From: Anagrus nilaparvatae
Lineage: Eukaryota > Arthropoda > Insecta > Hymenoptera > Mymaridae
Assembly (NCBI GenBank): GCA_022575985.1
Contig: JAKSXM010000014.1
Location: 4,774,001 to 4,838,000 of the forward strand
Direction of reading: 5' to 3'
DNA length: 64,000 bases
Part shown: positions 1 to 12,649 of the stretch, in pieces
Numbering within the stretch: the stretch's first letter is position 1
How the letters are laid out: the number at the start of each line of letters is the position of its first letter
Notes under the pieces: model-generated
What the model was told of the DNA's origin: nothing
Databases searched by the model: none
The model's input: the letters and a program-made list of their open reading frames with translations, nothing else
Translations under genes and position numbers: made by a program

Positions 1-3000
1 GACAGTATTTTAGAATCAAGTTCGGACTCTGAAATAGAAAAAAACGACCAACCTCACTTAAGCACTGAATATGTGTGCATGCAGGTAAATTTTAATTGAA
101 TAGACGGATTTTTAAAAATGTTTTGCATTAAATAAAATAAAAAAAAGTTCCGCCTGCCGCAAGTGGTAAATCCGTAAGCGGGAAACGGAATTCCGCTTGT
201 AACTAGCGTAATTTTTTTTCTTCTCATACGATTGCAAATAGTCAAGGGGATAGTGTTCATAGTGTGCCTATGAAAGTGCGCATGAATCAAGGTGAAACCT
301 TTTGCATTCGCCTCTGAAAGTGAATGCCTACAAGCGTCCAATCGAAAAATTTTGGTCATATCAAGGGGTGATTTCGCCACCCATTTTTTCCCCTTCACCC
401 CAATGTTGAAAAGCAGTAAAAAATGTTTTTGTAGACTTTTATATGATGTTATTCGGTTATATAGGCTACCAAATTACAATTGTCGGTAAAAAATTACATT
501 TATCAGGTTGCAAGGGTTTAATTTGGTCATTTTTTACGCAAAATACCCTCACAATTTACATAAACCTGTAAGGGACTTTTTTTATAAATTTTTTTTGACT
601 TTTTTTTTAAACTAATTAGGTTTTTTAGGTCGCTGATCTCAAAAATGATTTACAAATTGCATTCAACGTGTTCAACTGGTTAGAGGATTTCGCCTACCTT
701 TTTCCATCCCCAATCTTCAGGCTTTAAAAGGTTTACGTGATTATTAACAGATCGCCAATTTTTTGTTAATTTGTTTTCAGATTTGTCGGTTTGTTTATAA
801 GATCCTGATTAGCCAATTATTTTTTCATTTGTGGCCAATTTTAATTGTAAAAATGGCCAATTTCACCCTTTAGAACCTGTTGAATGTTATTTCTAACATA
901 ATTTTTGAGATCAGCGTCCAAAAAAACCTACTAGACCCTTTGAAAATAAAAAAATCAGTTCTCCTGTCAAACTTAGTTTTTGATGGGCGAAAGGGGTGAA
1001 AAATAGCTAATATTACCTTTTGGAACCTATTCAATGTAATTTCTGACATAATTTTAGAGATCAAAGCCCAAATATACCTAACAAGTTCATTTAATATAAA
1101 ATCATAGTATCGTAAAGGTTTATGTAAATTTTGGGGGTCTTTGGGGTGAAAATGGTCAATTTCACGTTTAATGTAATTTTTGACCCGGAATTCTAATTTA
1201 GTGGCCTATAAAACCACATAAACTACAAAAACATTGTTAACTATATTTCAATATTGGGTGGAAAGGGGTGAAAAACGGGTGGGAAAATAAACCCTTGACA
1301 TACCCTACAATTTTCCGATTGGAAGCTTTGCAGACATTAATTTTCTGAGGCGAATGCAAAAGGTTTCACCTCGATTCATGTACTTTCATTGGCAGTTTAA
1401 GATTTTAACTTTTTTTTCGCACTTTACCCTTGACTAAAATTACTTGAAGTTTCAAGGAAATTAAAAAAAACTATTTTTTCTTTTCTTTTTTAAAAAAATT
1501 TCTCAAGACTCATCATATCGTAAGACGCATATCACAAGTAAGCGGGAAAAAGCGTTTTTTTAAATTTTCTTTACGTTTAAAGTCATTTGCAATCGTTTGA
1601 CGAGATAAAAAAATCCGCTAGATACAAGCGAAATTCCGCTTGCCTCAAGCGGATTTTTTTTCAGTATGCTGCCGTACGGGTGAAGAAAGGGACTATCTCA
1701 CTTTTAACCCATTTCGAGATTTTTAAAGAAACGCGTTTACATTAATTTTGAAAAGTTTATACAAAATTAAAAACATATTTATACATTTCTAAGGTAATTA
1801 AGATATGCTCTTTTCATTGGTGAACAAATTTTTCCAAAGTTTCCACTGTTATGAAAAACAAGAGATACGCAAAAATAGCGCGACAAATCAGCTTATAATA
1901 CAGGGAAGAAAGGCATAATCGACATATGAATTTTAATTCCTAAGAGATATGCATTCTTATTTCTGTATTGAAATTTTTTTTCATGCACGCCTCTGTAGTA
2001 ATACATAGGAAGAAAGGGGCTATCTCGAGATATGCATTAACTTCATGTATTTTTTTTACTCCATGTTAAATTGTATCAAATACAAGAAACCTTACTACAG
2101 ATATGCAATGCTAACTCCTTTGTTATCAGTGATAACAAAGTAATTCTTGCACCACTGGATAGATTTTTTTTCACGTATAAAAATCTCATTTTTCATAAAA
2201 TTTCGAGATAGTCCCTTCTTCTCCTGTACGGCAGTATAGTTTACTGTAAGATGATTTGACAAACATAGTCTTACTCGAAAATTCTTTCAGGAAGCAGATG
2301 ATTGCGATGAAATAAGTTTAATCACCAATCGCTCTGATTGTACTTATGAAGACAAAGTAAGAATACTATTTAATTTCAAAATATTTGTAAAGTACTTGTA
2401 ATTTATTTTTAAATTTTCTAATGTTTTGATTGTAATACACTGTAAAAAATGCATCGTCGTATATAAAATGGTAGCGTAATTTGTATATAATAGTTTTGAT
2501 AGTTTTTAAAATTTTAAGTGTATAGTATTTATAGAATACGTATTTTTAAAAGTTGGACTTTGAGTAAATTTTTCGGTAACCTTTCGAATCCAAAAAACTA
2601 ATAAGGTATTTTGCATTGTCATTTTTTAACGAAAAAATTGTAGATCGTGGCTAAAAATATTAGATATTTTGTAACCTATCTGATAAAAAAATTTTTAATT
2701 AAAAATTTTACCGAATTTAGATGAATTGAATCGTATTATGTAACAAAAAAAATTAATTCTATCCTGCTTCATTAATATTTTGATACCCATTTAGGTTACA
2801 AAATCTGATTGCTTATAACCAGCGTTCCGCCATTTTTGTTTACAAATTTTCAGTAAAAATTACCCTTTTATTTGTATAAATCAATTTTCAAAAACTTTGT
2901 AGAGCATTAAAAATCATTTTTATCAAACTCAATTTTGCAGTTTTTTGCGCATGTATTTTAAACATATTGGAATGATAAAAATAATCGAATTTAAGTAATG

Positions 3001-4208
3001 TTTAATAAAAAGAATATTGCTTATATAATATAAATATTGCCGTAAAGTAATGAAACTATTAAGGAGGTTTATCCGTTAAAAAAAATAATGACAGAATGTA
3101 ATAAAACGTGAATAGTATTAAAATTTAAACGTTTCTGAACTGAAATCGACTTATATAAAATAAAAGTGGTATTTTAACATTGCGCTTATGGGAAAATTTG
3201 TTTAGGCTTTATAAAAAGTAGGTTGCTAATGACACAGATCGATGAAATTTAATAAATCTGATAAATAATTACTTAAAGATTACATTCCCAATTAGTTTTA
3301 CATACTTTATCGACTTTATTTTCGTAAAATTAATAAAAAACACGTAACATAACCAAAAAGCTCATTATTTTAGTGACGTTTTTTTAAATTCTATAATATT
3401 ATTAGACTTTTTTTGGTAATATTCTTGGATTATTAATGGTTTTTTAAAGTTTCTTTTCAATTAGTAGCTTCCAAAATAAACTTAAAAAAAAAAAATTATG
3501 TCGGTAATCGTAATTCCTGCAAAAATGTTGTAAACAACAGATAATCCTCCTTAACATTAACTGTTTGAATTTTCATGAAAATTTACAGGGAAATTTGGAA
3601 AATTAATTTTAAATTAACAGGGAAATTTGAAAAATTAATTTTAAGTAAATAATTTCAAATTTTAGGTTCCAAACTTTAGTGATAATAAAAAAAACAAATC
3701 TACAGACGAATATGATAGTGTAGAAACTAAAAAATTAAAGATTATTGCTGATGTATTTCCTACAAGTTCTAAATCTTCAGAAGAATTAGAAAATACTGGA
3801 CTAGAAATTAACGAAGAAATAGAAACAAAAAAAGGGAGTAAACGAAATTTTAAAAGTCAAGTTCAAAAATCTATAAAAAAGTCTTCTATGAAAAACAAGA
3901 AAACTGCTACACGCGATGAATCTGGAGAAATAAAAATAATGAAACATAATAAAAAAATAAAAAAAACAAAAAAAAGTAAAATAAATTTAAAAAGACTAAC
4001 AAAAAAACGTGAAAAAAATGGAGGTTTAAAAGTTAAGGATAGTAGTATTATCGATAAATCTGCACAAATACAAAAAAAAATGAAAGATCAAAAACGAGGT
4101 GTAAGTGAAAATAGGAAGCCTAGAGATGCTGAAATAAAAGTAACCGAAGAAGCTGTAACTAAAAGAGAAAGAAAACGACCAAAACATTTGGATCTTTACT
4201 GTATTTGA
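1..4208 (+). CDS. 3' end of a lysine-rich, probably nuclear protein (partial, three exons)
   Basis: I see three exons in a single continuous frame: 1-84 (28 codons, donor GTAAAT), 2291-2356 (22 codons, after TTTCAG, donor GTAAGA) and 3666-4208 (180 codons plus TGA, after TTTTAG). All junctions are phase 0. The visible 230 residues begin acidic and serine-rich (SSSDSEIE) and end strongly basic, with many KK/KR runs (about residues 120-225) and the C-terminus RPKHLDLYCI. No catalytic domain or membrane segment is visible; the composition suggests a disordered nuclear tail, which is inference. Two AATAAA signals follow at 4390-4395 and 4405-4410. Introns of 2206 and 1309 bp are swollen by repeats. 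The 5' part of the gene is outside the window. I do not recognise the family. The splice logic is good; the identity is unknown. Confidence 0.6.
139..1663. mobile_element. Non-coding TIR element in intron 1
   Basis: The left end (about 139-205) carries CCGCCTGCCGCAAGTGG and a second CCGCTTGTA; the right end (about 1580-1660) is the diverged inverse, containing CCGCTTGCCTCAAGCGG. A second nested inverted pair, with the core GAAACCTTTTGCATTCGC, lies at about 294-330 and 1345-1375. The interior (500-1300) is a series of related ~200 bp blocks with 'aaaaatggccaatttcaccc' phrasing. The same terminal and internal sequences recur inside the 34-48 kb palindrome (about 34795-37090), so this is a copy of a dispersed family. 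No coding sequence is visible, so it is non-autonomous. Exact ends and target duplication are not resolved. Confidence 0.5.
1667..2236. mobile_element. 570 bp TA-flanked TIR element (Tc1/mariner-type MITE)
   Basis: Inverted ends begin TGCTGCCGTACGGG at 1667 and finish GTACGGCAGTA at 2236, followed by matching 'aagaaagggactatctc' / 'gagatagtcccttctt' stretches. The element is bracketed by TA at 1665-1666 and 2237-2238. There is no ORF of note. It sits directly beside the previous element in the same intron. A TA duplication is typical of the Tc1/mariner superfamily; class assignment rests on that alone. Confidence 0.6.
2990..3480. repeat. Dispersed repeat shared with 11030-11570 and the 34-48 kb palindrome
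   Basis: In intron 2 of the first gene, a run including 'taataaatctga', 'gattacattcccaattag' and 'catactttatcgacttta' matches, with substitutions, the sequence at about 11140-11480 downstream of the kinase gene. The continuation at 11500-11560 in turn matches 34230-34300. It is therefore a dispersed repeat and not a gene duplication. No coding sequence is visible. Confidence 0.45.
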
Positions 4209-6103
4209 AAAAGTAAAAAATAGAAGACAGAAATAGGCGTTAAATACCTGAAATGCTGGTTTATTAAAATCCAGGAAAAGCGAAATATGCACTATCTCTC
4301 CGCAGTCGCTTTTTTTGGTTTTATATAAAAGCACTATTTCTGTCTAATATTTTTCTGCGTGTATCGAGATATGTATAATTTTTTAATTAAATAAATAATT
4401 TTATAATAAAACTTTTATTGAATAGATATATTAATATAAAAATTATTTTTCTCTTGAGAATTATTATTTATTTATTTATTTTATTGGTGTAGGTAAAATT
4501 TTGATTTCTCATTTCTCATTGGCATATGTGTTTTTTTAGCAGACATAACCAAAAATAAAAATAAATTTTTGACGGATACACACCTACCAGCATGATTTTC
4601 TTGTAGTTGGAACCCTACGTAATGAAAAAAAAAAACGCGAACACGAAATCGGCGATGAATGACAAAAAGATTTTTCCACTTTTATGTCAAAAACCGTGTT
4701 TTTCGTATCTGAGGTACCCTAAATTTTTAACATAACTTTTTTAGTAAATAAAATTCCTAAAAATATTTAAAAATTTTGGATTGCCAGGGAAAAATCCCTA
4801 CCGAAGGAAATAAACTTTTCTTTTTACGATGAAATTTAGCCAAGTTATCGTCAGTTGAAGATTTTGCTAAAATTTCTCTTAAAAAAGATCGCCTGAAAGT
4901 AAGAAAGTATATCTTTTTTGCAGCATGTAATGAAAAATCATTTTTATTGGCCAAATTTTAATTTTTATCTCAAAAACCAATTAAAAATTTATTTTAAAAT
5001 TTGGTCAATAACAATGCATTTTTTGTTAAAATAAATAAATTAACAGAGACAAATTAATCGATTAAAAAAAAAAGTTATTATTTTATGAAAATTTCAATAG
5101 GAAATTTATGCATTTTAACGTAAAATATATATATTTTTTAAAATCATTTCTTAACCAAAAAAAAAATCATTTTCATGTATTGAAATTTACTTTTAAAGTC
5201 AAAAACTTTTTATAGCTTCAAATAGCAAAATTTATTTACAATTTTATTTTTTATTGATTTTTGAGTAAACTATTTTTGTCGTATAAATTGAATTTTTTTA
5301 TATGAATGATACTTTTCTTGAAGGAATGAATGGTGCGAAAAGAAAATAATAAATTCGCGAAAAAAATTATTACTTTACGATAAAAATTAAGCAAGTTATG
5401 GACTTTTTAAGTAAAAAAATAGGCTTTTTTCAAACACTTTAATCTTTTTTAAGACAAATTTGAGCTATATCTTAAATTGACGATAACTTTCATTCTCGAA
5501 ATAAAATTCAATTTCAAAAAGTTTAGTTTTTCAGGAGTGGTTTTTCCCTGGCAATTTAAAAAGTAGTACTTAATTTTTTTCTCTGAAGTTATTAACTTCA
5601 GAAATATCGTTTTTACTTGATTTTTTGGACCTGATACTTAATTTTGTAGAATCTTTTTTCTTGCAAGCAAAAAAATTAAATTATTTAAATTAGAAAATAA
5701 AAAAGACTTCTTTTTTTTATGTACATAGACTAATTTTTCCTAAAAGATTTTAAACTGGCAAAATAAAGAGAAAGATTATATTTAGTTTTTCTTATGAAAT
5801 TATACTTCATTAGGTAAAAGAGACCATTCAGACTATTTTATTATTGCTAATGAGGAGCCATAGCCAATTACGTGACAACTTTTTCTTTTTTTGTAATTCT
5901 TTTTACCAAAAATTTTTTAACCGAAATTTCCTAAGTCTATTTTCGACTTCGCCTTTCCAAAAAAATAATTTCTTATAAATAAAATAGAAAAACATTTAAA
6001 CAAGTAGGTAGCTAATCATTAAAGATTCAATAATTTGTTTAGCATTTTCCATGCTGAATCATTTAATTTTAAATTTTATGAGAATGATAAACAGTTTCTA
6101 AAA
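4209..6103. other. AT-rich intergenic spacer
   Basis: After the polyadenylation signals this stretch is AT-rich and has no believable coding exon. The only structure I can point to is an inverted pair with the core TTGCCAGGGAAAAA at about 4780 and its complement at about 5535-5550, which could mark the ends of a decayed ~780 bp element. No target duplication is clear. Confidence 0.4.
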
Positions 6104-6183
6104 TCATGTCGATTTTGGAAATGTCGATTTTGAAATGTCGACTTTGAAATGTCGATTTGAAAATGTCGATCTGAAAATGTCGA
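6104..6183. repeat. ~15 bp tandem repeat (ATGTCGATTTTGAAA type)
   Basis: Six imperfect head-to-tail copies of a 15-17 bp unit built on 'atgtcgattttgaaa' are visible. It is a short non-coding array with no flanking gene. Confidence 0.75.
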
Positions 6184-6239
6184 GGGGACAAATGTCTGTA
6201 TCTCTTTTATCAACCTGAAATAATTCTAGGTAATCTAGA

Positions 6240-7130
6240 AATTTCTTATATTCTGTGTTTTAATCCACCATTTTGAAAAATCGGATAATATGCTGGAATG
6301 GGAAAATGAAAATTTTCATTTATAAATTCGTTTTTCTCAACCTCTAAGACCCCCAGGTAATGTAGAAAGTTCCTTTTTTCAGTTTTTTTATCCGCCATCT
6401 TGGAAAATCGGAAAATATTCAGGAGTGAAAAAAAGAAAATTTTCATTTATAAATTCGTTTTTCTCATAATGTAGAAAGTTCCTTTTTTTCAGTTTTTTGA
6501 TCCGCCATCTTGGAAAATCGGAAAATATGCAGGAGTGAAAAAAAGAAAATTTTCATTTATAAATTCGTTTTTCTCAACTTGGAACACACCCGTGTAATGT
6601 ATAAAGTTTTTTTTTATATTTTACGATCCGCCATCTTGGAAAATCGAAAAATATGCTGGGGTAAAAAAAAGAAGATTTTCATTAATAAAAACGTTTTTCT
6701 CAAGCTCGAAAACCCCCAGGTAACGTAGAAAGTTCCTTTTTTTCAGTTTTTAGATCCGCGATCTTGGAAAATCGGAAAATATTCAGGAGTGAAAAAAAGA
6801 TAATTTTCATGCATAAAAACTTTTTTCTCAACCTGGAAAACCCCCGGTTAATGTATAAAGTTTTTTAAAAATATTTTTCGATCCACCATCTTGGAAAATC
6901 GGAAAATATTCAGGAGTGAAGAATAGAAACTTTTCATTCATAAAAACGTTTTTCTCAACCTGGAAAACCCCCGTGTAATGTAGAAAGTTTTTTTTATATA
7001 TTTTACGATCTGCCATCTTGGAAAATGGGAAAATATGCTGGGGTAAAAAAATGAAAATTTTCTTTAATAAAAACGTTTTTCTCAACCTCGAAAACCCCCA
7101 GGTAATGTGGAAAGTTTCTTTTTTCATGTT
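6240..7130 (-). repeat. Tandem array of ~110-130 bp units carrying TCCGCCATCTTGGAAAA
   Basis: Units are marked by the (G)CCATCTTGGAAAATCGG core near 6270, 6397, 6507, 6632, 6757, 6887 and 7010. Each is followed by 'aaaattttcat', 'cgtttttctcaac' and 'aaacccccaggtaatgtagaaagt'. Because the unit is often a multiple of three, the array gives spurious open frames of repeated peptides. The same unit forms arrays at 24240-24955, 26300-27110, 30450-31170 and 48560-48850. Confidence 0.85.
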
Positions 7131-7139
7131 TTTAATTTA

Positions 7140-7226
7140 TTTTATTCAGGGAGTCGGACTCTCTAAATCAGGGAGTTAACTCCCTAAATCAGAGAGTTAA
7201 CTCTAAAACAGGGAATCGGACTACGT
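7140..7226. repeat. ~22 bp tandem repeat (CAGGGAGTTAACTCCCTAAAT type)
   Basis: Four or so imperfect copies of a 22 bp unit containing 'agggagttaactccctaaat' lie directly beside the preceding array. The unit is itself partly palindromic (GGGAGTTAACTCCC). Confidence 0.6.
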
Positions 7227-7809
7227 GGTTAATTTTGTTAGAGATTGTTTCTCTATAATACCGGGAATATTGTACACACCAACACTGGTGCTGCCACTAT
7301 ACAAAAAGTCGCTCAGTGTTTGCATATATTGGTAAGTTAACAAAAAATTTTCTGGAGCATATGTGTTGAAAATGTTGCCACCGTCTACTATCCTTTTGCT
7401 TAACTGTAAACTTTGAGTATTAACAAACGGCTTAAAATTTGAACTAAAATTTTTCTGTAGGATGTATATGACGTATTTAGACCCCAAAAACTCATTTTTT
7501 TCAACGAAACAAATTTTCATGTAATCTTTTTAGCTAATCGTCACATATAAGTCTGTCCCTCGATTTTAGCTTTTTTTAAGCTTTCCACCTTTTATGGATG
7601 CGCACTCCATATTTATGCACTTGAAAGCACTGTTGTATTTTTTTTCTTACTTAACTACTCATATATGAACCGTGGAAAACTTAAAATTTTAAATATGAAA
7701 GCTTTAACTATGAAAATTAAACCTATTAAATTTTTAAAACGCCTTTACAAAAAAAAAATGTCGCCACCGTCCATGTCGTTTTCTCCAAGTGTATGTCATT
7801 TATTACTTA
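7227..7809. other. Non-coding spacer with a mariner-TIR-like fragment
   Basis: At 7281-7320 the sequence 'ggtgctgccactatac' followed by 'gtcgctcagtgt' resembles the arm of the 109 bp hairpin MITE at 21871-21979, but no partner arm is seen. Short 'gccaccgtc' phrases recur at about 7379, 7763 and 8560. No gene is visible. Confidence 0.35.
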
Positions 7810-8446
7810 GACTATATTCATAAACGAAAAATTTAAAAAAATTTTTTATCATCAAGTTGGTGGTAATGATGGTAAAATTTAAATAGTGTTCATAAATGGT
7901 CACGTGGTTTGAAAACAGATATACTAAAAAATATGTATGCATCTTTACCATCTTTTCCTACATTTAATTCTATATTTTTAGGCATTGTAAATTATTAATA
8001 ATTAAACGATTTAATTATATCTTTATTAATAATTTAAAGTTCTAAATTTGATCGTTCAAATAATATTTTTATTTATGCTTTTAACTATATGCAATGAATG
8101 ATGATTTGTATGGTTATCACTTAACCTAAATATTCCTGTTAGCCAAAAAAAAATAACTTATTTTAAATGAAAACTGTAAGATTATAATAAAATTTTCTAA
8201 TGATAGATAAAGGTGAATTGGGTTTCGGGTTGACCATAATATATTTTGGGATAAGAAACAATATTCATTTCTTTATATATATTTATGAAGCATATAATAT
8301 CAATACATGCTTCTGCTTTGGCATATTTTTTTATTATATTTTTTTTAAACACGTGACCATTTATGAACACTATTTAAATTTTACCATCATTACCACCAAC
8401 TTGATGATAAAAAATTTTTTTTAATTTTTCGTTTATGAATATAGTC
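7810..8446. mobile_element. 637 bp TIR element with TTA duplication (PIF/Harbinger-type MITE)
   Basis: The ends GACTATATTCATAAACG (7810) and its complement (to 8446) open inverted arms of about 95 bp that also contain 'gatggtaaaatttaaatagt'. The element is bracketed by TTA at 7807-7809 and 8447-8449. A three-base TWA duplication is the mark of PIF/Harbinger; there is no transposase, so it is non-autonomous. Confidence 0.65.
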
Positions 8447-9163
8447 TTAATATATCTTGTTCAATTATGTGTTTTATAAGATGAAAAAATAAGATACCCA
8501 GAGTTTGAGAAAATTTGATGGTTTCAATACAAAGTTATTTCAATAATACATTCAAAATGTCGCCACCGTCTGCATAAATAAAAAAATCCCATAAGAATAA
8601 CACGTAGAATTTATTTTTACATTTGTAGCAGTACCACTGAAAATTTTAGGTTTTTGGAGTGACACGTTAATATTCCACGGTAATAGAGTCTGGTATACGT
8701 TCGGGCACGTTCGGGTTTATTCGTTTCTCATGAATACTCACGGCGCCGTTTTCATTTTTAAGTTTATTGTTATTTCTATAAAACGGGAATAATAATAAAA
8801 ATAATAATAATAATAAAATCTCAATGTAAAATTTAAATATGATATATATTAGCAATAATATTTTTATAATTAGAACTTTATTGCTGGAATATATCTATAT
8901 TCTTATAGTCTTCAAGCTCTTAATAATAAAAACTGGAATGGGTTCATAAAGTGTCCTTTTAGGGGCCGCCAGAGTCGCGCAAAATCACCGTGGAACGCTT
9001 TACGTGAATGTATAGGAGATGGACGATTTCTCCTTTAATCTCTGGTTTTAAAGATGAAAAACTTTCCGTTAATGCTGTTCCTGATCATTTTAAAAAATCG
9101 TTTAATTTGAAAAAAAAATTTTTTATTTGTTTAGTGATTACAATTTTTTTATTTAATTTTGAA

Positions 9164-10799
9164 ATGTCAAGCGTAAAAAAAATTGGAAGAATTAAAAAAA
9201 ATACTGGTTATAAATTTCCAGAACCTATTCCTCAGGGTACTATTTTAACTGATTTAAAAAAACAACAATGGGTATTAGGTAAATCTATTGGAAGTGGTGG
9301 TTTTGGGGAAATTTACACAGGTAAAAAACCTGTACAATCCTGTACATTTTAAATTCTAAATTATATTTTTTTTTAATTTTTATACGACCTAATTTTAGCT
9401 TCTCCTTACAAACATAGCGATTCAAATGATTCATTGGCTGTAATAAAAATTGTAAGTATTATTTAAAAAAATATTTTTCTTAAAGCCTTTTGATTGTTTA
9501 AATTGTAGGAGCCACATGGAAATGGTCCTTTATTTGTTGAGATGCACTTTTATATGCGTAATGCCAACTCTGCAGACAGTAAGTAGTTTGTTCAATTTTA
9601 AAACAAAAAAATTTTTTTTAATTGAATTGCTAAATATAAAAAAAATCTTTCATTCTTAATAAAAATTGTTGTTTTTAGTTGAACGCTGGAAAAAGCAGAA
9701 AAAAGTAGCAGAAGTGGGTATACCTAAATTTATTGGTTCTGGAAGTTTTGAATTTAATCAATTAAAATACCGTTTTATAATAATTAATCAATATGGAAAA
9801 GATTTATGGAAACTATTTTTGGAATGTCAACGAAAATTTCTTGAATCTACAGTTTATAAAATTGCTTGGCAAATAGTATGGTTGACATTTTAATATCATA
9901 TTTGAAAATTTATAATTATGTGTGAAATTTTGTTATAAAATTAAATATAGGTAAATACATTAGAATATATTCATCATAAAAGCTATGTTCATGGGGACAT
10001 AAAAGGAGGAAATTTATTATTAGATTTAAAAACTAAAAACCAAATATATCTATTAGATTTTGGTCTTGCTTCTCATTACACCACTAAAGATGAATATAAA
10101 ATAGATCCCAAAAAAGCTCATAATGGAACAGTTGAATATGCAAGTCGAGATGCTCATATGGGAGGTAAAACATGATAATACCTTAAAAAGATTAAATACC
10201 TATTCTAATGGCAATTATTTTTTCTAATAGTTCCAACTATGAGAGGAGATTTGGAGATATTACTTTATAATATGATACAATGGCTTTGTAGTTCTTTGCC
10301 ATGGGAAAAAAATTTAAAAGATCCTGCATTTATTCAGAAAGAAAAAGAAAAGGCTTTTAAAAATATTAATAAATTTTTAGGAGACTGTTTTCAAAAATCT
10401 TCAGTTCCAGAAGCAATTACTCAATTCATGTCAGAGCTTTCTTGCATTCAATTTAATGAATCTCCAGATTACAACAAATTTAGAGAAATACTTGTAAAAG
10501 GTTTAAAAAAATTGAATGATCTTCCAACTGGAAATTTAGATTTTTCTCCTGACCGTATTAAAATATCAAACCAAAAACTTAAGAAAAATCTAAGTGGATC
10601 AAAAAAATTTAGCAAAAATAATAAAAGTGAAATTATTGAAGTTTCTGATTCCCATAAAAATGATTTTTTGAATAGCAGCATTGAATCAATTATTCTAGAT
10701 AAAAAATGTATGACAGGAAAGGATATTCGCAAAAAACTCATGAATAAACTTGATGATGATACAGAATATGAAGTACAGATTAAAAAAAAAAAAAATTAA
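9164..10799 (+). CDS. VRK1: VRK1-like (vaccinia-related kinase family) serine/threonine kinase, complete, six exons
   Basis: Exons 9164-9320, 9399-9451, 9509-9578, 9679-9875, 9951-10164 and 10231-10799 join in frame with GT..AG introns to give 419 residues (human VRK1 is about 396). The glycine loop reads IGSGGFGEIY, the lysine strand LAVIKI followed by EPHGNGPLFVEMHFY, the catalytic loop YVHGDIKGGNLLL (HGD in place of HRD, as usual in VRKs), then LLDFGLA, and HNGTVEYASRDAHMG followed by RGDLEILLYNMIQWL, all family hallmarks. The tail after about residue 330 is lysine-rich and ends in a KKKKN run. In the family this kinase is nuclear and phosphorylates BAF and histones to control chromatin-nuclear envelope contact (Drosophila ballchen/NHK-1). 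I chose ATG 9164 because the family starts close to the kinase domain; an in-frame upstream extension from 9008 has no support. Paralogue choice (VRK1 over VRK2/3) rests on intact catalytic residues. Confidence 0.9.
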
Positions 10800-11589
10800 A
10801 ACAAGAAACCCATTACATTGTAAATAGAAAAAACTAAATACTTTTTGAAATGAAATATTCATTATTTCCTAAAAAAGGTATGAAAAAAATTGAAATTAAA
10901 ATACATATTCATAGTTTTTTATTATATATTTGTTTTTAGATGACTCCAACTAAGAACAAGAACTTTAAGAACAGAAATTAGCAACAATTAAATATATTTT
11001 AGTGTTTTGTTTTTCATGAATAATTTAATTTTAATATGTTGTAGATAGCCCTTTGTCATAAAAGTTAGAAAATTAATAAATTAAAAGATACAAGAGAAAA
11101 ATCAAAATTTTAATTGTGTATTTGGTATGCATGATTAAAAAGGTTCAGTTATTGAAAAAAATGATTACAGAATATAATAAAACAAGAATAATATTAAATT
11201 TTAAGTATTTTTAAGCTATAATCATCCTTAGCTCGGCGGTACTCAAGACAGAAAGAAGAAACTTAATAAATCTGAAAAATAATAGCTATAGCAATAGAAT
11301 ATTTTATAAAATATTACATTCCCATTTAGTTTAACATACTTTACTGACTTTATTTAATTAACTTAATAAAAAATACATAAAACCGCACAAATGACCAAAA
11401 AACTGATTATATTACATATTTTTATATTTTGAATATGGAACTTTCTTTTGGTACTAATCTTGGATTTTTAATAATTTTAATGTTTAACTTAAATAAAACC
11501 TCTTTATAAAAAGAGTAATTAAGCATAAAATTCAGCAATAATTATAAAAGCTTTTTCAAAAATATTTTAATTTTTATTATTTTTTTTAA
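10800..11589. repeat. Kinase 3' flank plus dispersed repeat
   Basis: The first ~200 bases probably hold the kinase 3' UTR. From about 11030 to 11570 the sequence is a copy of the dispersed repeat seen at 2990-3480 and in the outer arms of the palindrome at 34190-34600 (shared phrases 'taataaatctga', 'acattccca', 'aaaaagagtaatt'). No coding sequence is visible. Confidence 0.4.
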
Positions 11590-12322
11590 GGGTAGGTTCT
11601 CTGAGTTTTGAAATAGGAAATCGATTTTTTTTTTTTATTGATTTGGGTTGAAAAAGTATTCAAGAATATGGAAAAAAAATTGCAAATGAATCCCGCAAAT
11701 AATAAAGAAACGACAGCGCCTAAAAGTGAAATTATTAGTATGCAAGAATACAAGATCCGAAACTTTAAACGCGTTTTTCTCAAAACGAACTTTTTGAAAA
11801 CGCGCCGCACGATTACAAAAAAACTACTCCGATTTCCATTTTTTTTTAAATCGATTCGTTAATTTATGCAATTTTACACAAAGTAGACTACAATGAACCT
11901 GATTGTAGAATTTTTATGGTCTGTAGGCTCCGTTTTGTGGCTAAAAACACGGTCAAATTTCGACTTTTTTCTTTTTACCTTCATAACTTTTTTAATTTTT
12001 AATATTTTTCATTGATTGTAGTCTACTTTATGCAATACCCCAATAATGAATATCTCATGTAGTACTTTATGGTGTTTTTTTTTCTCAGAAGATTCTGAAG
12101 TTATCATACACGGCGTGATTGGGAACTTTTTTTTCAGACACCAACTTCAACGCCATCTCATCATATGTAAAAAAAGAGACAATAAAAAAAAGTTTTTTTT
12201 GTGTTTATTATGAGTATATAAAATAGCTGTAAAAAAATCTTTTTATTATGCAATAAACTTTTTCAGAAAACTAAGCAGAAAAAAAACGTTATTTTTACTA
12301 AAAGCTCAGAGAACCTATACCC
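11590..12322. mobile_element. 733 bp TTAA element, motif family member 1
   Basis: The ends GGGTAGGTTCTCTGAG and, inverted at the right, CTCAGAGAACCTATACCC are bracketed by TTAA at 11586-11589 and 12323-12326. The block AACTTTAAACGCGTTT starts at 11761, 171 bp from the left end. A weaker shared block, 'gtattcaagaatat', lies about 65 bp in. A central inverted repeat (AAGTAGACTACAATGAA at about 11881 against its complement at about 12010-12030) forms a hairpin unique to this copy. There is no coding sequence. TTAA targets are used by piggyBac and some other DNA transposons. Confidence 0.75.
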
Positions 12323-12649
12323 TTAAAGATGTGAAATCTCTAAATTTTTAAATACTTTAAAATTTCTGAAGTTAAATTAAAGTATTTTTAAAATATGAGT
12401 AAATGTTTTTCATATAAAAATTATTAAGGAACAAACCAGAAATCACTCAAAATTAAATTAAAAATTGCTCGCAGTTTTTAAAAATATTTTAAAATAATTA
12501 TTTTTATGGTAAAAAAAGACTAGATATTAAGGACTGTAGTTAAATAATAATAAATATAAAATTAAATTAATGAGAAAACAAATGAATTTATTTTTATTAA
12601 CGGTTTAGTATGGTAGAACAGTTACCGACATTAGTTTTTTTGAAATAAT

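Noticed and set aside
9008..9163. Upstream start for the VRK-like kinase
   Set aside because: The extra 52 residues are not kinase-like, include a hydrophobic stretch unexpected for a nuclear kinase, and the family starts near 9164.
2990..11500. First gene as a tandem paralogue of the VRK gene, based on shared sequence at 2990-3480 and 11030-11500
   Set aside because: The shared sequence also occurs in the 34-48 kb palindrome, so it is a dispersed repeat; the exons themselves do not match.
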